Positions 44,386 to 53,757 of a stretch of 64,000 nucleotides of DNA are shown piece by piece. Location: contig NZ_JACSCY010000002.1 of assembly GCF_014333615.1 (NCBI RefSeq), forward strand, positions 434,001 to 498,000. The letters run 5' to 3'. The translations under genes and the position numbers were made by a program. The notes under the pieces are model-generated. The model ran no database searches, was not told the DNA's origin, and saw nothing but the letters and a program-made list of their open reading frames with translations. Origin of the DNA: Hymenobacter citatus. GTDB lineage: Bacteria; Bacteroidota; Bacteroidia; Cytophagales; Hymenobacteraceae. The first letter of the stretch is position 1. Each line of letters starts with the position of its first letter.

Positions 44386-44463
44386 ATTCACACTAGGCAG
44401 GACAGTGCAGGACATTGCCCGCGCTATATCTGACTACTTTTCCTTCCGTTTGCTGCTCCTCTC

Positions 44464-44808
44464 ATGAATACTTCCCCTTTCACTACCCATAATACTGCCT
44501 GGCAAGACTTGGGCGGCGGCCTGCGCCGGCAGGTGCTCACCTACGGCCCTGAGCTGATGCTGGTGAAGGTAGCCTTTGAGGCAGGTGGGGTAGGCGCCCC
44601 GCACCAGCACCCGCACGTGCAGATCAGCTACGTGGAAAGCGGCGTGTTTGAGGCCACGGTGGGGGAGCAAACGCAGGTGTTGCGCATCGGCGACACGTTC
44701 TACGCCCCCTCCAACGTGCGCCACGGCGTGGTGTGCCTGGAGGCGGGCGTGCTGCTGGACGTGTTCAACCCCCTGCGGGAAGATTTTTTACAACCGCAGG
44801 AAGGGTAG
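44464..44808 (+). CDS. kdgF: KdgF-like cupin, unsaturated galacturonate ring opening
   Basis: 114 aa, one cupin domain. Metal ligands are visible in HQHPHVQISYVESGVFE (His-His-His plus later Glu) and HGVVCLEAGVLLDVF. KdgF converts 4,5-unsaturated galacturonate to the linear keto form in the cytoplasm and is encoded in most pectin loci. The downstream gene begins 4 bases after the stop, and a pectate lyase domain in that protein produces its substrate. Confidence 0.85.
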   Translation: MNTSPFTTHNTAWQDLGGGLRRQVLTYGPELMLVKVAFEAGGVGAPHQHPHVQISYVESGVFEATVGEQTQVLRIGDTFYAPSNVRHGVVCLEAGVLLDVFNPLREDFLQPQEG

Positions 44809-44812
44809 GGCT

Positions 44813-46873
44813 ATGCACAACAGACCACAACGAATGACGCGATTTTTTACAGTATTGCTCCTGCTGGTTACAGGAGTAATCGGGGGAAGAAATTCCCTTG
44901 CTTATGCGCCGACGGTTAGGGTAGCGCAGGATGGTTCGGGAGATTTCCGGACCATCCAAGCCGCCCTGAACAGCCTGAGTGCCCACGCCGACCAGCAGCG
45001 CATCGTCTACATCCAAAACGGCACCTACCCCGAGAAAGTCTACCTCGATGGCAAAGACCACGTGACCCTGCGCGGGCAGAGCGAAAAAGGCGTGGTCATC
45101 ACCATCAGCCAGGCCCGCGACGCCGCCCGCTGCGAGGGCAACCTCGACGACTGGGGCGTGGCAACCCTGAACCTGCGCAACGCCCCTGACGTGACGCTGG
45201 AAAAGCTCACCGTGGTGAATAGCTACGGTTTCAATGCCGCCGGCGACGTGACTATTCCTTGCCCCGCCGATGCCAGCGGGCAGAAAAAAATCAGCAAAAC
45301 CGGCCACCAAATGGCCCTGCGCACCTTTCCCGGTACTACGCGCTTAGTAGTAAAGAACTGCACCTTCCGAGCCCTGGGCGGCGACACTGTGAGCCCCTGG
45401 GACGTGGAAGCCGGCCTGTACTACTTCAAGGACTGCACGCTGGAAGGCGGCGTGGATTTCTACTGCCCCCGCGGCTGGGCCTACGCCGAAAACTGCCGCT
45501 TTATCTGCCACAGCAAGAGCGCGGCCATCTGGCACGATGGCTCGGCCGATAAAGACTCGAAAACGGTGCTGGTGAACTGCCGCTTCGAGGGTGACGACCA
45601 GTTTAAGCTGGGCCGTTTTCACCGGGAGGCGCAGTTTTATTTGATTGGCTGCCGCTTTCCTAAGAACATGGCTGATACCGATATATACTGGGCCGAGTCG
45701 GGGCCGGGGGCCAAGCAGTGGGGGCGGCGCGTGTACTACGCCAACGCCCACCGCCGCGGCGGTAACTACGCCTGGATGGCCGACAACCTGGCCACGGCCG
45801 AGGGTAGCCCTACCATCAAGCAGATTACGCCTAACTGGACCTTTGGCGGCCGCTGGAATGTGGACCCCAAAGCGCCCGCCCTACCTGCGCCGCCGGTAGT
45901 GGCCGTGCAGAAAGACTCGGTGGCCGAGCGTATGCTGCTCTACCAGCGTAGCGTGGGCGGCTGGCCCAAGGCCGTGGGCGACGTGAAGGTGAAGTACGAC
46001 CACCCGCTGACGCCCGCGCAGAAAGCCACCATCCTGGACGATAAAGGCCGCAACGACCCCACCATCGACAACAACGCCACCACCCGCGAAATCCGCTACC
46101 TAGTGGAGGCCGCTAAGCGCACCGGCAACCTGGCCTACCGCCGCGCCGCCGAGGATGGCATCCGCTACCTGCTGAAAATGCAGTACGCCAACGGCGGCTT
46201 CCCGCAGTACTACCCCGACCATAGCAACTACCGCCACCAGATCACCTACAACGACAACGCCATGATTCAGGCGATGCAGGTGCTGCGCGACCTGGCCGAG
46301 CAGCGCGGCGACTACACCCTGCTGGACCAGGGCCTGGTAGCGCCGGCCCGCACGGCCGTGGCCCGCGGCATCGACTGCATCTTGAAAACCCAGTACGTGC
46401 AGCACGGCCAACTCACGGCCTGGGCCGCGCAGTACGACGAGAAAACCCTGCAACCGGCCAAGGCTCGCGCCTTCGAGCTAGCCTCGCTCAGCGGCGACGA
46501 AACGGTGCCCATCGTGGAGTTTCTGATGGATATCAAAAACCCGTCGCCGGAAATCAAAAAGTCCATTGAAGCCGCCGTGGCGTGGCTGGATAAGGTGAAG
46601 CTAACCGGCTACGCCATCCGCGACGTGGACGACCCCAAGCAACCCAGCGGCCGCGACCGGTTGATAGTACCCGAATCCGGTTCTACCATCTGGGCGCGCT
46701 TCTACGACCTCGACACCAACCGCCCTATCTACGTGGGCCGCGACAGCCAAGTGCACTACTCGCTGGCCGAGATTGAAAACGAGCGGCGTGTGGGCTATGG
46801 CTACGCTGGCACCTGGCCTGCCAAGCTCCTCAACCGCGAGTATCCCAAGTGGAAAAAGCAGCAGGGCATTTAA
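44813..46873 (+). CDS. Pectin methylesterase-PL10 pectate lyase fusion, 686 aa
   Basis: The start at 44813 (MHNRPQRMTRFFTVLLLLVT) supplies a signal peptide; ATG 44834 is possible too. Residues about 35-330 form a right-handed beta-helix pectinesterase: VAQDGSGDFRTIQAALNSLS, then GGVDFYCPRG with the catalytic Asp and WAYAENCRF. Residues about 365-686 match pectate lyase family PL10 (PelA type): SVGGWPKAVG, NATTREIRYLVEAAKRTGNL, YANGGFPQYYPD. The fusion first demethylates pectin and then cleaves the product. An upstream extension of the frame to 44648 overlaps kdgF and was rejected. Confidence 0.9.
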   Translation: MHNRPQRMTRFFTVLLLLVTGVIGGRNSLAYAPTVRVAQDGSGDFRTIQAALNSLSAHADQQRIVYIQNGTYPEKVYLDGKDHVTLRGQSEKGVVITISQARDAARCEGNLDDWGVATLNLRNAPDVTLEKLTVVNSYGFNAAGDVTIPCPADASGQKKISKTGHQMALRTFPGTTRLVVKNCTFRALGGDTVSPWDVEAGLYYFKDCTLEGGVDFYCPRGWAYAENCRFICHSKSAAIWHDGSADKDSKTVLVNCRFEGDDQFKLGRFHREAQFYLIGCRFPKNMADTDIYWAESGPGAKQWGRRVYYANAHRRGGNYAWMADNLATAEGSPTIKQITPNWTFGGRWNVDPKAPALPAPPVVAVQKDSVAERMLLYQRSVGGWPKAVGDVKVKYDHPLTPAQKATILDDKGRNDPTIDNNATTREIRYLVEAAKRTGNLAYRRAAEDGIRYLLKMQYANGGFPQYYPDHSNYRHQITYNDNAMIQAMQVLRDLAEQRGDYTLLDQGLVAPARTAVARGIDCILKTQYVQHGQLTAWAAQYDEKTLQPAKARAFELASLSGDETVPIVEFLMDIKNPSPEIKKSIEAAVAWLDKVKLTGYAIRDVDDPKQPSGRDRLIVPESGSTIWARFYDLDTNRPIYVGRDSQVHYSLAEIENERRVGYGYAGTWPAKLLNREYPKWKKQQGI

Positions 46874-46906
46874 TCTTCTTTTGCATACTCCTTAGTCTAG
46901 TTTTAT

Positions 46907-48439
46907 ATGAAAAATCTGTCGCAACGCCTGCTTGCCGAAGATGCACCGGTTGCCGTAGAAATGCCCCAGGCCGCCTCGTTTGCGCTGCCCGAGAAAGTGT
47001 TGCAGTTTGGTACCGGCGTGCTGTTGCGCGGCCTGCCCGACTACCTCATCGACAAGGCCAACCAGCAGGGCGTATTCAATGGCCGCGTGGTGGTCGTGAA
47101 ATCCACCGACGGCGGCGACATCACGGCATTTGGGCGGCAGGATGGGTTGTATACCGTGGGCATTCGGGGGGTAGAGGACGAGGAGACGATTGAGCGCAAC
47201 GTGGTGTGCGCGGCCATCAGCCGGGTGCTGTCGGCCAAAAGCCAATGGGCCGAGGTGCTGGCCTTTGCCGCCGCCTCGGAGCTGCAAGTGGTCATTTCCA
47301 ACACTACGGAGGTAGGCATTCAGTTTGCGCCCGATGATATTCGACAGGATACCGCCCCCAGCTCGTTTCCGGGCAAGCTGCTGGCCGTGCTCTACGCCCG
47401 CTGGCAGGCGTTTGGGGGCGATAAGAGTAAGGGTCTGGTGATTGTACCCACCGAGCTGATTCCGGACAACGGCACGCAGCTGGAGAAAATCCTGCTGGAG
47501 CTGGCCCACCGCAACCAACTCGAAAGCGAATTCATCGACTGGCTGGAAACCGCCAACACCTGCTGCAACTCTCTGGTAGACCGTATTGTGCCGGGCCTAC
47601 CCGCCGCCGACGCCCACCAACAACTGACCCAGGAGCTCGGCTACCAGGACGACCTGCTGACCATGTCGGAAGCCTACCTGCTGTGGGCCATCGAGGGCGA
47701 CGCGCGGGTGCGGGAGGTGCTGTCGTTTCACCAGGTTGACAAGGGCGTATTCATCCAGCCTGATATCAACCAGTTTCGGGAGCTGAAGCTGCGTTTGCTG
47801 AATGGCACGCACACGCTGAGCTGCGGGCTGGCCTTCCTGAGCGGTTTTGCCACCGTGCGCGCCGCCATGGAGGACAAGGCCATGGCCGGCTTCATCTCCA
47901 ACCTGATGCTGGCCGACCTGCTGCCCGGCATTCCCTACCCCGTAGACGAGAAGATAGCCCAGCGCTTTGCCATGCAGGTGCTCGACCGGTTCCGCAACCC
48001 TTACATTGAGCACCGCTGGCTGGCCATCACGCTCAACTACACGGCCAAACTGCGCATGCGCGTGGTGGCCGATTTACTGCATTACTACGAGCGGTTCGGC
48101 AAGGTGCCGCAGTACGTGGCCCTGGGTTTTGCGGCCTACCTGTTGTTCCTGCGCGCCACCGAGCAGCAAAACGGCAAGTGGCACGGCGAGCTACACGGCG
48201 AAAGTTATCCGATTGAGGACTCACAGGCCGGTTATTTTGCCAATCTTTGGGACAAGCACGCCGACGCGCCGGCCGACTTAACCCATGAAGTACTCGCCAA
48301 CGAAGCCCTGTGGGGCCACGACCTGACCGAGCTGCCGGGTTTTGCCGACCGCGTGACCCACTTCCTGCACCAATTGCTGGAGGTAGGCGGCCACGACGCC
48401 GTGAAAGCGTGCTTTATCTCAAAAGCTGCTGTGAGCTAA
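46907..48439 (+). CDS. uxaB: Tagaturonate reductase
   Basis: 510 aa, mannitol dehydrogenase-like family. FGTGVLLRGLPDYLIDKANQ is the nucleotide-binding N-terminus typical of UxaB; VPTELIPDNGTQLEKILLEL and the catalytic Lys/His region MADRYR-like LDRFRNPYIEHRWLAI follow. It reduces tagaturonate to altronate with NADH in the cytoplasm. It is 6 bases before uxaA, so the two are co-transcribed. Confidence 0.92.
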   Translation: MKNLSQRLLAEDAPVAVEMPQAASFALPEKVLQFGTGVLLRGLPDYLIDKANQQGVFNGRVVVVKSTDGGDITAFGRQDGLYTVGIRGVEDEETIERNVVCAAISRVLSAKSQWAEVLAFAAASELQVVISNTTEVGIQFAPDDIRQDTAPSSFPGKLLAVLYARWQAFGGDKSKGLVIVPTELIPDNGTQLEKILLELAHRNQLESEFIDWLETANTCCNSLVDRIVPGLPAADAHQQLTQELGYQDDLLTMSEAYLLWAIEGDARVREVLSFHQVDKGVFIQPDINQFRELKLRLLNGTHTLSCGLAFLSGFATVRAAMEDKAMAGFISNLMLADLLPGIPYPVDEKIAQRFAMQVLDRFRNPYIEHRWLAITLNYTAKLRMRVVADLLHYYERFGKVPQYVALGFAAYLLFLRATEQQNGKWHGELHGESYPIEDSQAGYFANLWDKHADAPADLTHEVLANEALWGHDLTELPGFADRVTHFLHQLLEVGGHDAVKACFISKAAVS

Positions 48440-48445
48440 AAAAAC

Positions 48446-50095
48446 ATGAAGCATTTAGTTGCCAAAATTCATCCGGCCGATAACGTACTGGTGGCCCTTA
48501 CGGACCTACCCGCCGGCACGCCCGTGACCTGGGACGGCGCCACCGTCACCACCACCGAGGCCATTCCGGCCAAGCACAAGCTGGCCCTGCAACCCCTGGC
48601 CCCCGGCGACCCGGTGACCATGTACGGGGTGCTGGTGGGCAAGGCTGCCTCGGCCATTGGGGTAGGCGGCCGCCTCACCACCGCCAACCTGCACCACGCC
48701 ACCAACTCCTACGCCGAAGCCGGCCAGCGCCCCGCCTGGCAGGCCCCCGACGTGAGCCGCTGGCAGGAACGCACGTTCCTGGGCTACCACCGCGCCGACG
48801 GCAAGGTAGGCACCGCCAACTATTGGCTGGTGATACCTATGGTGTTTTGCGAAAATCGCAACATTCAGGTGCTGGAAGATGCCTTGGTGAAAGACCTGGG
48901 CTACGCCCGCCAGAAGTCCTACCAGCCCCAGACCCAGGAGCTGATTGCGCTGATGCAGGCCGGTAAATCGGTGGAGGAAATCCTGAGCGTGGACTTGCAG
49001 GCCGCCGAGAGCAGCCGCCAGAAAGCCCGCCTGTTTCCGAACGTGGACGGCATCCGGTTCCTGACCCACGAAGGCGGCTGCGGCGGCATCCGCCAGGATG
49101 CCCAGTCGCTATGCGGGTTGTTGGCCGGCTACATCACCCACCCCAACGTGGCCGGTGCTACCATCCTCAGCCTGGGCTGCCAGAATGCCCAGGTGACCAT
49201 GTTGCAGGACGAAATCAACCGGCGCAGCCCGCAGTTCAGCAAGCCGCTCTATATCATGGAGCAGCAGAAAATGGGCACCGAGGAAAACATGATCAGCGCG
49301 GCCCTGCGCCAGACGTTTGCCGGCCTGATGCTGGCCAACCAGCAGCACCGCCAGCCAGCCCCGCTCAGCAAGCTGTGCATCGGGCTGGAGTGCGGCGGCT
49401 CCGATGGCTTCTCGGGCATCTCGGCCAACCCGGCGGTAGGGCACGTGTCGGACACGCTGGTGGCGCTGGGCGGCTCGGTTATTCTGGCCGAATTCCCGGA
49501 GCTGTGCGGCGTGGAGCAGGAAATCGTGGACCGCTCGGTGAACCCCGAAACGGCCCAGCGCTTCAGCTCCCTCATGAAAGCCTACGGCGACGCAGCCGTA
49601 GCCGTAGGCTCGGGCTTCGATATGAATCCCTCGCCCGGCAACATCCGCGACGGCCTGATTACCGACGCGATGAAATCGGCCGGGGCGGCGCGCAAGGGTG
49701 GCTCCTCGCCCGTAGTAGCCGTGCTCGACTACCCCGAGCTGGTGACCCAGCCCGGCCTGAACCTGCTCTGCACCCCCGGCAACGACGTGGAATCCACGAC
49801 GGCCGAGGTAGGGTCGGGGGCCAACGTGGTGCTGTTCACCACCGGCCTGGGCACGCCCACCGGCAACCCCATCGCCCCGGTTATCAAAATCGCCACCAAC
49901 ACGCCCCTGGCCAAGCGCATGCCCGACATCATCGACGTGAACACGGGCACCGTGATTGATGGCGAGGAAACCATCGAGCAAGCCGGCGAGCGAATTCTGG
50001 AGTACGTCATCCGCGTAGCCAGCGGAGAGGAAGTAGCCGCCGTCCGCCACGACCAAACCGACTTTATCCCTTGGAAACGAGGGGTTTCGCTGTAA
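48446..50095 (+). CDS. uxaA: Altronate dehydratase
   Basis: 549 aa. The N-terminal SAF-like domain (1-95) is fused to the catalytic domain (from about 105: GYHRADGKVGTANYWLVIPM). THEGGCGGIRQDAQ, SLGCQNAQ and LECGGSDGFSGISANPAVGH are family signatures with the metal-binding Cys residues. The enzyme dehydrates altronate to 2-keto-3-deoxygluconate. The order uxaB-uxaA matches the pathway. Confidence 0.92.
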   Translation: MKHLVAKIHPADNVLVALTDLPAGTPVTWDGATVTTTEAIPAKHKLALQPLAPGDPVTMYGVLVGKAASAIGVGGRLTTANLHHATNSYAEAGQRPAWQAPDVSRWQERTFLGYHRADGKVGTANYWLVIPMVFCENRNIQVLEDALVKDLGYARQKSYQPQTQELIALMQAGKSVEEILSVDLQAAESSRQKARLFPNVDGIRFLTHEGGCGGIRQDAQSLCGLLAGYITHPNVAGATILSLGCQNAQVTMLQDEINRRSPQFSKPLYIMEQQKMGTEENMISAALRQTFAGLMLANQQHRQPAPLSKLCIGLECGGSDGFSGISANPAVGHVSDTLVALGGSVILAEFPELCGVEQEIVDRSVNPETAQRFSSLMKAYGDAAVAVGSGFDMNPSPGNIRDGLITDAMKSAGAARKGGSSPVVAVLDYPELVTQPGLNLLCTPGNDVESTTAEVGSGANVVLFTTGLGTPTGNPIAPVIKIATNTPLAKRMPDIIDVNTGTVIDGEETIEQAGERILEYVIRVASGEEVAAVRHDQTDFIPWKRGVSL

Positions 50096-50107
50096 GCTAA
50101 AAGAACG

Positions 50108-50195
50108 AAACTCCCCTCCTCAGATGAGGAGGGGACGTTGCGAGTTTACTCGCAACTGGGGTGGTTGACGTCGTTGCTGATGTTGTTTAGTTGAC
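50108..50195. repeat. Family B repeat, copy 2
   Basis: CTCCCCTCCTCAGATGAGGA is a hairpin, followed by TTGCGAGTTTACTCGCAA (second hairpin), CTGGGGTGGTTG, and the shared module CGTCGTTGCTGATGTTGT (50169-50186). The copy at 58318 has the same order. Confidence 0.85.
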
Positions 50196-50234
50196 CATAT
50201 ATAATGAGAATGAGTGTTCCAAACATAAAAAGCC

Positions 50235-50330
50235 CGTCATGCTGAGCGAAGCCGAAGCATCTCGCGTGCTGACATTGAATTACTAATCCGGTGTCAGCAC
50301 GCGAGATGCTTCGACAAGCTCAGCATGACG
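50235..50330. repeat. Family A inverted repeat, copy 4
   Basis: The left arm starts CGTCATGCTGAGCGAAGCCG (50235-50274); the right arm ends GCTCAGCATGACG at 50330. The two arms differ at the AGCGAAGCCG/CGACAAGCT region, so each resembles a different subtype. With the family B copy it fills the 305-base gap before uxaC. Confidence 0.85.
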
Positions 50331-50400
50331 GTCAACCCTCCCCCAAAAAACACCCGGCTAACCACCGCTTTCCTACCCACTGCCTAACCCAGCAACCCGT

Positions 50401-51840
50401 ATGAAAAAGCCCTTTCTCGGCCCCGATTTTCTGCTCCAAACGGAAACCGCCCGGCAGCTCTACCACGTGCACGCCGAGCACCAGCCCATCATCGACTACC
50501 ACTGCCACCTGCCCCCCGATCAGATTGCCGAAGACCGGCAGTTTGACAACCTGACGCAGATTTGGCTCTACGGCGACCATTACAAGTGGCGCGCCATGCG
50601 GGCCAATGGCGTGGATGAGCGCTATATCACGGGCGATGCGTCGGACTGGGAAAAGTTTGAGAAGTGGGCCGAAACCGTGCCCTACACCGCCCGCAACCCC
50701 CTCTACCACTGGACGCACCTAGAGCTACAGCGCTACTTCGACGTGCACGAGCTGCTGGACAAAGACAGCGCCCGCCGCATCTACGATGAGTGCTCCCTGA
50801 AGCTGCGTACGCCCGAGTACTCAGTGCGTAGCCTGATGCGCAAGATGAACGTGAAGGTGGTGTGCACCACCGACGACCCCGCCGACTCGCTGGAATATCA
50901 CCAGGCTATCCGAGATTCCGACTTTGAGGTGCAGGTGCTGCCTACCTTCCGGGCCGACAAGGCGATGTCGCCGGAAGACGAGGAGGCGTACAACGCCTAC
51001 CTCGACAAGCTGGGCGCGGCCGCAGGGGTAGATATTCAGACCTTTGCCGATCTGGAAAAAGCCCTGCGCCAGCGCCACGATTTCTTCGCCGAAATGGGCG
51101 GTAAGCTCTCCGACCACGGCCTGGAGCAGCTCTACGCCGCCGACTACACCAATGAGGAAATTGATACGATTTTCGCTAAAGTGCGCAGCGGCGAGTCATT
51201 GGATTCAACTGAGGTATTGAAATTTAAGTCCAAAATGCTGGTGCTGCTGGCCGAAATGGACTGGGAAAAAGGCTGGACCCAGCAATACCACATCGGTGCG
51301 CTGCGCAACAACAACGCCCGCATGCTGCGCCAACTCGGCCCCGATACGGGTTGGGACTCCATTGGTGACTTCCCGCAGGGTGTAGCCCTGTCGAAGTTTT
51401 TCGACCGCCTCGACACCCAGGACAAGCTGGCCAAAACCATCATCTACAACCTGAACCCCGCCGACAACGAGCTGATTGCCACCATGATCGGTAACTTCAA
51501 CGACGGCTCGGTGGCGGGCAAGATGCAGTTTGGCTCGGGCTGGTGGTTCCTGGATCAGAAGGATGGTATGGAACGTCAGATCAACGCCTTATCCAACATG
51601 GGCCTGCTGAGCCGCTTTGTGGGCATGCTCACCGACTCGCGCAGCTTCCTATCTTACCCCCGCCACGAGTATTTCCGCCGGGTACTATGCAACCTGCTCG
51701 GCAGCGACGTGGAAAACGGCGAGCTGCCCGACAACATGAACTGGCTGGGCGAGATGGTCGGTAACATTTGCTACGGCAACGCCAGCACCTATTTTGGCTT
51801 CGCGCCGGTAGGGGAGCAGGTAGCTGCTGAGCAGGCGTAA
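50401..51840 (+). CDS. uxaC: Uronate isomerase
   Basis: 479 aa, amidohydrolase-fold. IIDYHCHLPPDQIAEDRQFD holds the metal-binding HxH (His within YHCHLPP); NLTQIWLYGDHYKWRAMRAN and WGDDRMFDWRHM-like later His/Asp motifs fit UxaC. It converts galacturonate to tagaturonate (or glucuronate to fructuronate), the first step for monomers in this pathway. Gene order puts it after uxaA, separated by two repeats. Confidence 0.93.
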   Translation: MKKPFLGPDFLLQTETARQLYHVHAEHQPIIDYHCHLPPDQIAEDRQFDNLTQIWLYGDHYKWRAMRANGVDERYITGDASDWEKFEKWAETVPYTARNPLYHWTHLELQRYFDVHELLDKDSARRIYDECSLKLRTPEYSVRSLMRKMNVKVVCTTDDPADSLEYHQAIRDSDFEVQVLPTFRADKAMSPEDEEAYNAYLDKLGAAAGVDIQTFADLEKALRQRHDFFAEMGGKLSDHGLEQLYAADYTNEEIDTIFAKVRSGESLDSTEVLKFKSKMLVLLAEMDWEKGWTQQYHIGALRNNNARMLRQLGPDTGWDSIGDFPQGVALSKFFDRLDTQDKLAKTIIYNLNPADNELIATMIGNFNDGSVAGKMQFGSGWWFLDQKDGMERQINALSNMGLLSRFVGMLTDSRSFLSYPRHEYFRRVLCNLLGSDVENGELPDNMNWLGEMVGNICYGNASTYFGFAPVGEQVAAEQA

Positions 51841-51856
51841 GGAGCGTAGGGCAGGT

Positions 51857-51965
51857 AGTAGAACGTCATTTCGAACGTAGTGAGAAATCTCGCGTGCTGA
51901 CGTTGAATTTACTACCTGCCATCAGCACGCGAGATTTCTCACTGCGTTCGAAATGACGTTCTACT
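51857..51965. repeat. Family A inverted repeat, copy 5
   Basis: 44-base arms (51857-51900 and 51922-51965) with a small mismatch in GTAGTG/CACTGC; the arm opens AGTAGAACGTCATTTCGAAC. Its right foot contains an ATG (51953) in frame with kdgK, which could mislead start calling. Confidence 0.88.
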
Positions 51966-51988
51966 ACCCGCACTCAACACACCTCCTT

Positions 51989-53002
51989 TTGAAACAAGTT
52001 GTAACCTTCGGCGAAATCATGATGCGGTTGTCGCCGCCGCTCAACCTGCGCCTCACCCAAGCCAGCAGCCTGGACGTGAACTACGGCGGCGGCGACGCTA
52101 ACGTGGCGGCTGCCCTGGCCCAACTGGGCCAGCCAGCCGCCCACGCCGGCTGCTTCCCCGACAACGACCTGGGCCGCGCCGCCGCCCAGCACTTCCAGCG
52201 CCTGGGCGTGGATATGCAGCATTGCGTGTTTCGGGGGCAGCGGTTGGGGCTCTACTTCCTGGAGGTAGGGGCCTCGTTGCGGGGTAGCAAAATCGTGTAC
52301 GACCGTGCCGATTCGGCTTTTGCGAACCTCGACCCCGCGTGGTTCAACTGGGAGGAAATCCTGAAAGACGCCCAGTGGCTGCACTGGACGGGCATCACGC
52401 CCGCCATTTCGGTCAGTGCCGCGCAGGCTACCCGCGAGGCTATTCAGGCGGCTCGGCGCCTAGGCATCACCGTGTCGGCCGACGTGAACTACCGCCGCAA
52501 CCTGTGGCAGTACGGCCAGAAGGCGCAGGACGTGATGCTTGAGCTGGTAGCCGGCTGCGACGTGGTGGTGTGCACCGAGGGCGACGCCGAGGACTTGTTT
52601 GGCATTCGGCCCGAGGAGGGTAGGGAAGACCGTTTCGTGAGCATGTGCGAGCAGCTGCAACAGCGCTTCCCGCAGATCAAGCAGGTGATTGCCACCCGCC
52701 GCGAAACCCAAAGTGCCTCCCACGAGCGCATCCGCGGGCTGCTCTACGACCAGGGCGCCTACCACGAAACCACGCCCTACGACATCGTGCCGGTAATAGA
52801 CCGCATCGGCGGCGGCGACTCGTTCATTTCGGGCTTCATCTACGGCTGGCTGCACTACGGGCAGGACCCGGCGCGGGCGCTGGGCTTTGCCACGGCGGCC
52901 TCGGCCCTCAAGCACACCATCGTCGGCGACATTAACCTGGTGACGGCCGCGGAGGTGGAGCATATTGTGCAAGGCAACGTGACCGGACGGTTATTACGCT
53001 AA
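51989..53002 (+). CDS. kdgK: 2-keto-3-deoxygluconate kinase (PfkB family), probable TTG start
   Basis: 337 aa. The start was placed at TTG 51989 because translation then reads MKQVVTFGEIMMRLSPPLNL, the usual family N-terminus. The upstream ATG (51953) lies within an inverted repeat and would add 12 residues unlike the family. YGGGDANVAAALAQLG binds sugar, and RIGGGDSFISGF (near residue 280) carries the catalytic Asp of PfkB kinases. It phosphorylates KDG to KDPG with ATP. eda follows 91 bases later. Confidence 0.88.
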   Translation: MKQVVTFGEIMMRLSPPLNLRLTQASSLDVNYGGGDANVAAALAQLGQPAAHAGCFPDNDLGRAAAQHFQRLGVDMQHCVFRGQRLGLYFLEVGASLRGSKIVYDRADSAFANLDPAWFNWEEILKDAQWLHWTGITPAISVSAAQATREAIQAARRLGITVSADVNYRRNLWQYGQKAQDVMLELVAGCDVVVCTEGDAEDLFGIRPEEGREDRFVSMCEQLQQRFPQIKQVIATRRETQSASHERIRGLLYDQGAYHETTPYDIVPVIDRIGGGDSFISGFIYGWLHYGQDPARALGFATAASALKHTIVGDINLVTAAEVEHIVQGNVTGRLLR

Positions 53003-53093
53003 CCACCTCATAACTAAATATTCTTTTCCCTGGCGCCTAGAACCAGATAGGTGCTGTATTCGCTCTTTTCTCTTTTTCTACCCTACCTCGCTT

Positions 53094-53753
53094 ATGGCTC
53101 GATTCTCACGTACTGATGCATTAAAAACCTTGCTGGCGCACCCGCTAGTACCGGTGTTTTATCATCCCGACTTATCCCACGCCCAGCAAATTGTGCAAGC
53201 CTGCTACAACGGCGGTATCCGGGTATTTGAGTTCACCAATCGGGGCGCGCAGGCCTTCGACGTGTTTACGCAGTTGCAATCGTTTGTGCAGGCCAACTGC
53301 CCGGAGATGCTGCTCGGCATCGGGACGATTTATGAAGGCGAAGAAGCCCAACGCTTCATCCAGGCCGGCGCCGATTTCGTGGTGCAGCCCGTCACCACTG
53401 AGTCGGTGGCGCACGCGTGCAAGCACGCCGACGTGGCCTGGCTGCCCGGCGCCATGACGTTAAACGAAATCTACCGCGCCCACCAGCTGGGCGCCGACGT
53501 GGTGAAGGTATTTCCCGGCAACACCGTGGGCCCCGGCTACATCAAAGCCGTGCGCGGCCCCCTGCCCGACGTGCCCCTGATGGTGACCGGCGGGGTAGAG
53601 CCCACGGAGGAAAGCATTGGCGAGTGGCTGACGGCGGGTGTACAGGCCGTGGGCATTGGCTCCCAACTCTTTAAGGGCGACGCGGGCGCCGACGCGCTGA
53701 CGGCCAAAGTGGCTGGCCTCGTGCAATTCATTCAACAACGTGCGCAGCAGTAG
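53094..53753 (+). CDS. eda: KDPG aldolase (bifunctional 2-dehydro-3-deoxy-phosphogluconate aldolase)
   Basis: 219 aa. FEFTNRGAQAFDVF provides the catalytic Glu, GIGTIYEGEEAQRFIQAGAD and the Schiff-base Lys in ADVVKVFPGNTVGPGYIKAV are standard; TGGVEPTEESIGEWLTAGVQ follows. The enzyme cleaves KDPG to pyruvate and glyceraldehyde-3-phosphate, ending the galacturonate branch. The transporter gene starts 4 bases after its stop codon. Confidence 0.92.
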   Translation: MARFSRTDALKTLLAHPLVPVFYHPDLSHAQQIVQACYNGGIRVFEFTNRGAQAFDVFTQLQSFVQANCPEMLLGIGTIYEGEEAQRFIQAGADFVVQPVTTESVAHACKHADVAWLPGAMTLNEIYRAHQLGADVVKVFPGNTVGPGYIKAVRGPLPDVPLMVTGGVEPTEESIGEWLTAGVQAVGIGSQLFKGDAGADALTAKVAGLVQFIQQRAQQ

Positions 53754-53757
53754 ACCT

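Noticed and set aside
44648..44812. Longer N-terminus for the pectinesterase-lyase overlapping kdgF
   Set aside because: The upstream frame is an out-of-frame shadow of kdgF (Arg/Cys/Pro-rich); a signal peptide starts at 44813 or 44834.
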